Shown: one piece after another, positions 4,118-7,686 of the stretch
How the letters are laid out: every line of letters starts with the position of its first letter
Position numbering within the stretch: position 1 is the stretch's first letter
From: Endozoicomonas sp031844845
GTDB lineage: Bacteria > Pseudomonadota > Gammaproteobacteria > Pseudomonadales > Endozoicomonadaceae
Assembly: GCF_031844845.1 (NCBI RefSeq)
Contig: NZ_JAVRMB020000269.1
Location: 1 to 7,686, forward strand
Reading direction: 5' to 3'
Length of the DNA: 7,686 nucleotides
The notes under the pieces: generated by a model
Told to the model about the DNA's origin: nothing
Databases searched by the model: none
The model's input: the letters and a program-made list of their open reading frames with translations, nothing else
Made by a program: the position numbers and the translations under genes

Positions 4118-6880
4118 TCAGGGGAATAAACTGATGTGCTTTTCGATTTGAGTGCACAATTTACTGAGATGTTTTTCGCGATCCTCATTAGTGGCGGAAA
4201 ACAAATTAGAAGGTACGTCAATAATTGTGTACCCCAGCCGTTTATAATTGGCTATCTTTAAAATAGTTTTTCCATCTTTTGTTTTAAAATCATCAATGAA
4301 GTGCCAGGGGCCTTGCACTTCAACAGCAAGTTTGTGGTCAGGAAATGCAATATCCAATGGGGCCAGAGCCTCTACACTGTACTCTGTCTCAATTTTTATT
4401 TTAGGTAATTTTCTTTCTAGATATTTTGTAACGTACTCCTGTACTCTACTTACATATCCCGTATAAAGACTGGATTTTGTTTCGTTTTCATAGTTATCCA
4501 GTAATTGCTTAGCATTAATAGGAGATGAAGTGCCTTCATCTCCGGCAGCTCTCTCATTTTGATTATCTTCTCTGTATATCCATAAGGCCCCCAGATAAGT
4601 TAATAAGCTTCCTCTACGGGAGCTGGAGTTTTCTTTAAATATGCAGACTGTTTTTAGGTGATCCAACAGATCTTTCATGTTTTTCTTAAGGTTTTTAATA
4701 TGTTGCTTTTGTTCAGGTTTTTCTTCCAGGTAAGACTGAGCAATAGCAATATTGATAGACCGAATCGCTGTTGTGATGACATGATGATATAACGGCTGAT
4801 TTTCAATTAGTGGAATCAAATTTTCAGGATCGGAATCAAAGCTTTTATTGGCCGGCAGAGGGACTGCACGCACAGATCCGCCCGCTGTTTTTTGAGCAGT
4901 TCTATGTTGAGTATTTTTTTTCAATAGTTTTTTCAATATATTGTCATTCAGGAACTTATCAAGCATTTTTACTTGATCTTTGATGCCATCTCCCATAGCG
5001 GCAAAAGTGTATAGCACCCTAAAGATCTCTAAATGAGTTAAATCCTTATTTCTCAATGTCATAATATTTAGTAGTGCAATTGCCGATTTGGTAATAGTTT
5101 CCGTTGGCAAAGAGTTGAGGTTTTCTATTATTTTTGCGATACCCATCAGTATGTAGCTTATCTGTAAAGGTGTAGCTTCGAAACATTTCTTTTCATTGTA
5201 TGTAATTACAAGCTGCAGCCACGCAGTAACTACACTGGTGATCGCTGTTGTCATCTCAACGTCTTCTGATGGAGGTGTGTCTCTGACCCCTTTTTCCAGT
5301 AATCGCCCTATGGAATACAGGTTGTTGGAAATCTGAAAGGAAAGTACCGGCTCTTTTTTTACAGACAAATATGCTCTTTCTGATTTGGCATCTTCGGAAA
5401 CAGCGGACTGTGGAGGAGTTGACGCTGAATCTACCAGTGAATTTTGAACCGTTACAAAAGAACAACTCTTAGATGTCTCATTCACCATAGCCTTCAGCAC
5501 GGCTTTAAGCGTTAATTTGAGTTCTACTCTCACGGGAAGTTCATTATCGAGCAGAGAGGCTAGTGCCAGCAGCAGAGATAGAACACCCCTGTCGTCAAGT
5601 TCATTACTTACTTTCTTTATTTGAGTTAATAAGCTATAAACTGCTTTTTCGATATTAGTATCTTTAACTTCATACCCACTTTTTACAATTCTTGATATGG
5701 TTAATAAAATGGAGGTTAAACCAGAAAATTCACGGCTGTCATTCAGATTTATACCGAGTTCGCCGGGATAATCTTGTGTACCTTCACCGGGTTGAGGACT
5801 TTCACAGTTGTTAACTATCACATTACACAACGCATTGATCAGGTTTATTTGTTTAACCTTCAGGTTGCCAGCCTTGGTTGTCCCGCTTTTATCTGGTTCA
5901 AATACGCCAGCGAGTATAGCGAAACAATGAAACATATACGACAGAGGAAACCATCGAATATGATCAAAAACTTTGTTAGAACTACTCCAAAAATCCATGA
6001 AAAATTCTTTTTCCGTATAATCCATTTTTCTTTTTTCTTTGTTCAGATCCAACGCTAGCTGTCTAGTAAACTCAAGAGAATTATTCGTGCAACATAAAGA
6101 CCACACACCATCAGTCTGAAATTTGGCAAATGATTTTCTCAGCAGAGGGGGTGGGGTATTTTGATGAGCCTCTTTATAATGATCACTTGCGGCTAGCCGA
6201 CCACGTATTTTTGGCTCCCATTGGGGGTTGGTCTTACGTTTGGTCTGGGTTCTGTTAGTTTTATTAGTGGATGGCTCAATAGACTGCTGATCAGCTGTAG
6301 CCTCTTCCTGCTTACTTTCAACCATACTTTTCATCGGAGGCACTATTGCTGTAGGTATATTCCTTTGTACTCCCCATTGTTTTTTTTCCCCTTTAGCTTT
6401 CCCAGGGGCAGACACACCACTTCCACTATCAGAATTAACAGCGCCTTTGGTCTGTGTGGGTTGGGCGTGTCCGGGCTCACCTGAATTAGAAGGTTCTACA
6501 CGTGTTTCATTCCTCCTTCCAGTATCCGGATTCTTAACATTACGGGCTCCCGGGGGAGCAACAGAAGAAGCCATTGATTGGTCAGAAAATCCCCTTCCCC
6601 TTCCCCTTCCCCTTCCTTGTGGAATTACGGACACCTGCCTAATCCCTATCATCGTATCTTGAACTTTTGCCTGGGAGTCATTGCCTGTTTTTTTTAATTT
6701 CTGTTCAACTTCAACGCTATCCAACGCCTTGCCATCAACATGGATTGGTGTTGGGGGTAATCTTGATCTGCCTCTGCCTCTGCCTCTGCCTCTGCCTCTG
6801 CCTCTGCCTCCGCAAATGGATGGCCAAGTTTTTTTTTCAGAAGATTGATTGCTAGAAAATGCGCGAGATGTTTGATCCAT
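4118..6880 (-). CDS. 920-residue RAP-domain protein with RG-repeat N-terminus
   Basis: This is the only long intact gene in the window. Residues 1-245 are low complexity and probably disordered, rich in S, G, K, Q, T and P. They contain (GR)7 at about residues 25-38 and a second run, GRGRGRGRGF, at 89-98, resembling RG/RGG RNA-binding tracts. Residues 250-820 are mainly helical, with repeated segments such as RGVLSLLLALASLLD (431-445) and ILMGIAKIIENLNSL (577-591) that look like helical-hairpin repeats, though no family can be named. The C-terminus (about 836-895) is a RAP domain: PLDIAFPDHKLAVEVQGPWH, then ILKIANYKRLGYTIIDVPSN. RAP domains occur in FASTK mitochondrial proteins, apicomplexan and chloroplast octotricopeptide-repeat proteins and some host-associated bacteria, and have a PD-(D/E)xK nuclease-like fold; D843, E854 and Q856 sit where that core would be. 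The role may be RNA binding or processing, possibly inside a host. There is no signal peptide or membrane segment. ATG 6880 is the first Met, but only weak Shine-Dalgarno sequence precedes it. The gene is AT-rich. Confidence 0.85.
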   Translation of the reverse strand: MDQTSRAFSSNQSSEKKTWPSICGGRGRGRGRGRGRGRSRLPPTPIHVDGKALDSVEVEQKLKKTGNDSQAKVQDTMIGIRQVSVIPQGRGRGRGRGFSDQSMASSVAPPGARNVKNPDTGRRNETRVEPSNSGEPGHAQPTQTKGAVNSDSGSGVSAPGKAKGEKKQWGVQRNIPTAIVPPMKSMVESKQEEATADQQSIEPSTNKTNRTQTKRKTNPQWEPKIRGRLAASDHYKEAHQNTPPPLLRKSFAKFQTDGVWSLCCTNNSLEFTRQLALDLNKEKRKMDYTEKEFFMDFWSSSNKVFDHIRWFPLSYMFHCFAILAGVFEPDKSGTTKAGNLKVKQINLINALCNVIVNNCESPQPGEGTQDYPGELGINLNDSREFSGLTSILLTISRIVKSGYEVKDTNIEKAVYSLLTQIKKVSNELDDRGVLSLLLALASLLDNELPVRVELKLTLKAVLKAMVNETSKSCSFVTVQNSLVDSASTPPQSAVSEDAKSERAYLSVKKEPVLSFQISNNLYSIGRLLEKGVRDTPPSEDVEMTTAITSVVTAWLQLVITYNEKKCFEATPLQISYILMGIAKIIENLNSLPTETITKSAIALLNIMTLRNKDLTHLEIFRVLYTFAAMGDGIKDQVKMLDKFLNDNILKKLLKKNTQHRTAQKTAGGSVRAVPLPANKSFDSDPENLIPLIENQPLYHHVITTAIRSINIAIAQSYLEEKPEQKQHIKNLKKNMKDLLDHLKTVCIFKENSSSRRGSLLTYLGALWIYREDNQNERAAGDEGTSSPINAKQLLDNYENETKSSLYTGYVSRVQEYVTKYLERKLPKIKIETEYSVEALAPLDIAFPDHKLAVEVQGPWHFIDDFKTKDGKTILKIANYKRLGYTIIDVPSNLFSATNEDREKHLSKLCTQIEKHISLFP
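6591..6614. repeat. Hexamer microsatellite CCCCTT x4 (codes GGA-AGG)
   Basis: Four perfect copies of CCCCTT on the plus strand. On the coding (minus) strand this is GGAAGG repeated, giving Gly-Arg dipeptides at about residues 89-97 of the RAP-domain protein. A length change by whole units keeps the frame and alters only the number of GR pairs. Confidence 0.9.
6767..6808. repeat. Hexamer microsatellite TCTGCC x7 (codes GGC-AGA)
   Basis: Seven perfect copies of TCTGCC on the plus strand, GGCAGA on the coding strand, giving (Gly-Arg)7 at about residues 25-38 of the RAP-domain protein. The codons differ from those of the second GR tract (GGA-AGG), so the two arrays expanded separately. Confidence 0.93.
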
Positions 6881-7232
6881 AAATTAATTCTAATCTAGGA
6901 GCCTGTCGGACTTTGGGTAAAAAACAGACGGGGTGGGCTAAGTAGGTGATAGTTTGCTATCGAATATTTTGACCACTAGCCACGGAATAAGTTCCAATTC
7001 TTTTATAACCAAGACAGCTGGGGCGAATGGTATTCCCGGTGATAAATATTGAAAATCAAACAATCACCCACTTTTCAAAGAAGTAGCGATCATACCTATA
7101 AACCTTGCTATTACTGATAATAATCGGTTCATTAAATAAACTATCCAAACGATCAGTCAGTTTATACGAAGGCAAACTTCCACCTACTTATCAATCCAAA
7201 ATTAATAGATCAGACGTTAAATAGGTGATAGG

Positions 7233-7258
7233 AAAACCGAGGTCAAAAACCGAGGTCA
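7233..7258. repeat. 13-bp tandem duplication
   Basis: AAAACCGAGGTCA is present twice in immediate succession, 7233-7245 and 7246-7258, without mismatch. The second copy is the start of the dispersed repeat shared with 591-620, so the duplication arose at the edge of that repeat. Confidence 0.85.
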
Positions 7259-7275
7259 GGTCTTGATTCTTGACG
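7246..7275. repeat. About 30-bp dispersed repeat, copy 2
   Basis: Begins AAAACCGAGGTCAGGTCTT and ends TTCTTGACG. It aligns without gaps to 591-620 at 26 of 30 positions, same orientation. Confidence 0.6.
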
Positions 7276-7352
7276 CCGCTTAATCCTGTTCTACTTTTAT
7301 AGCTCCTTGATTATGAACTGGGGGAATAAGAAGTGAGCAGGCCGTTGAGAAT

Positions 7353-7427
7353 AAAAAGAATTGGACACCCATAGAAATACCAATACACTTCATACGGTTA
7401 AATTTGTGGGTGTCCCAAACTCTTTTT
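7353..7427. repeat. Inverted repeat, possibly two facing IS ends
   Basis: The left arm AAAAAGAATTGGACACCCA (7353-7371) pairs with the right arm 7407-7427, which starts TGGGTGTCC. All 19 left-arm bases align with one mismatch and a 2-base gap, and the inner nine bases (GGACACCCA / TGGGTGTCC) are perfect. The 35-base centre is unremarkable. Either this is a short transposon-derived hairpin unit, or it is the abutted termini of two related elements. The 72-codon minus-strand frame across it looks like a by-product. Confidence 0.55.
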
Positions 7428-7451
7428 AAATTGTCCATATATGTCATTGAA

Positions 7452-7470
7452 ACCCTGAAAAGGTCAGGGT
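7452..7470 (-). terminator. Terminator-like hairpin after the right-edge gene
   Basis: ACCCTGA (7452-7458) and TCAGGGT (7464-7470) form a perfect 7-bp stem around a 5-base loop. On the minus strand it lies about 35 bases past the stop codon at 7506-7508 and is followed by TTTCAATGAC, which is only a short U-rich stretch. It may be a weak intrinsic terminator or simply an RNA-stabilising hairpin. Confidence 0.4.
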
Positions 7471-7505
7471 GCGTCACTCTTGCCGCCACAACATTCACAG
7501 CTCAA

Positions 7506-7685
7506 TTATGTTTCGTCCAGAAGCTTCGACCAATCCATGGTTTCCAGGTATTCCCGGTAGGCGATGCTTAGCAAAACTGGGGTAATGACTAAAGCGGAGG
7601 GGGAATTAAAAGCTTTCTTGATTCGGTCTGGGTTAAGAATTACACCGTCACTGTCGCCACTGCGATAACAAAAGCAGTCTTTCAA
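7506..7685 (-). CDS. C-terminal 59 codons of an unrecognised protein
   Basis: On the minus strand a frame enters from the right edge and runs 59 codons to a TAA (7506-7508). It begins LKDCFCYRSGDSDGVILNPD, continues RIKKAFNSPSALVITPVLLS and ends IAYREYLETMDWSKLLDET. The composition (balanced charged and hydrophobic residues, helical C-terminus, no low complexity) looks like a real protein end, and the downstream hairpin at 7452-7470 supports a gene end here. I do not recognise the family. The N-terminal part lies outside the window. It would be transcribed in the same direction as the RAP-domain gene but is separated from it by more than 600 bases with repeats, so an operon is unlikely. Confidence 0.55.
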   Translation of the reverse strand: MKDCFCYRSGDSDGVILNPDRIKKAFNSPSALVITPVLLSIAYREYLETMDWSKLLDET

Positions 7686-7686
7686 C

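Larger units (their letters stand above)
6881..7280. other. AT-rich intergenic region upstream of the RAP-domain gene
   Basis: About 400 bases with no credible open frame on either strand. It should contain the promoter of the minus-strand RAP-domain gene, but no convincing -35/-10 pair is visible on that strand. TAAGTAGGTG at 6939-6948 recurs inverted as CACCTACTTA at 7181-7190, marking a possible 250-bp inverted-repeat-bounded unit, though 10-bp arms could be chance. The 13-bp tandem repeat and dispersed repeat copy 2 lie at its right end. Confidence 0.45.

Noticed and set aside
6221..6855. Plus-strand open frames opposite the RAP-domain gene, including runs of Cys-Leu repeats
   Set aside because: They are antisense shadows; the Cys-Leu run is the GGCAGA microsatellite read on the wrong strand.
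6939..7190. 250-bp unit bounded by TAAGTAGGTG / CACCTACTTA
   Set aside because: Arms of only 10 bp in AT-rich DNA with no extension of the match and no target duplication; chance is a fair explanation, so it is mentioned only in the intergenic entry.
7280..7498. 72-codon minus-strand frame (starting MNVVAARVTHPDLF)
   Set aside because: It covers the terminator-like hairpin and both arms of the inverted repeat at 7353-7427, has no good ribosome site and no recognisable family; probably fortuitous, though an IS fragment cannot be excluded.

Overview
The window looks like a piece of a repeat-rich, insertion-sequence-laden gammaproteobacterial genome. The combination of a large RAP-domain protein with an RG-rich N-terminus, decayed IS elements and dispersed short repeats resembles host-associated lineages such as Endozoicomonas. 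That assignment is inference from style; there is no marker gene here to prove it. The first 18 bases match the Nextera (Tn5 mosaic-end) sequencing adapter, so the left edge is a contig end with untrimmed adapter and true genomic sequence starts near base 19.

Layout, left to right. Bases 19-341: C-terminal end of a von Willebrand factor A (vWA) domain protein, cut off by the contig edge. Bases 342-703: short repeats and a 47-codon remnant whose first 15 residues resemble the start of a Fic-family protein. Bases 704-3358: a complete IS21-family element with both terminal repeat arrays (four boxes at exact 23-bp spacing on the left, two at 22 bp on the right), istA and istB. Each gene carries one single-base frameshift, so as written the element encodes neither an intact transposase nor an intact helper ATPase. 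Bases 3359-4080: a scrap yard with an extended -10 box, a 163-bp MITE-like unit with 19-bp terminal inverted repeats, a C10 homopolymer, and on the minus strand a remnant of a REP-associated (Y1/HUH) transposase fused to unrelated sequence.

Bases 4118-6880 (minus strand) hold the only long intact gene: a 920-residue protein with a disordered, RG-repeat N-terminal quarter, a helical middle and a C-terminal RAP domain. The two RG tracts are encoded by two different hexamer microsatellites. Bases 6881-7505 are AT-rich and appear non-coding, with a 13-bp tandem duplication, a copy of a roughly 30-bp repeat also found near base 591, and an inverted repeat resembling two IS ends facing each other. 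Bases 7506-7685 (minus strand) are the last 59 codons of an unrecognised gene entering from the right edge, followed by a small terminator-like hairpin.

The genes do not form a common pathway or operon. The window reads as mobile-element debris around one unusual eukaryotic-like gene. That RG-tract plus RAP-domain protein, a candidate RNA-binding or nuclease-like protein and possible host-directed effector, is the most interesting item.
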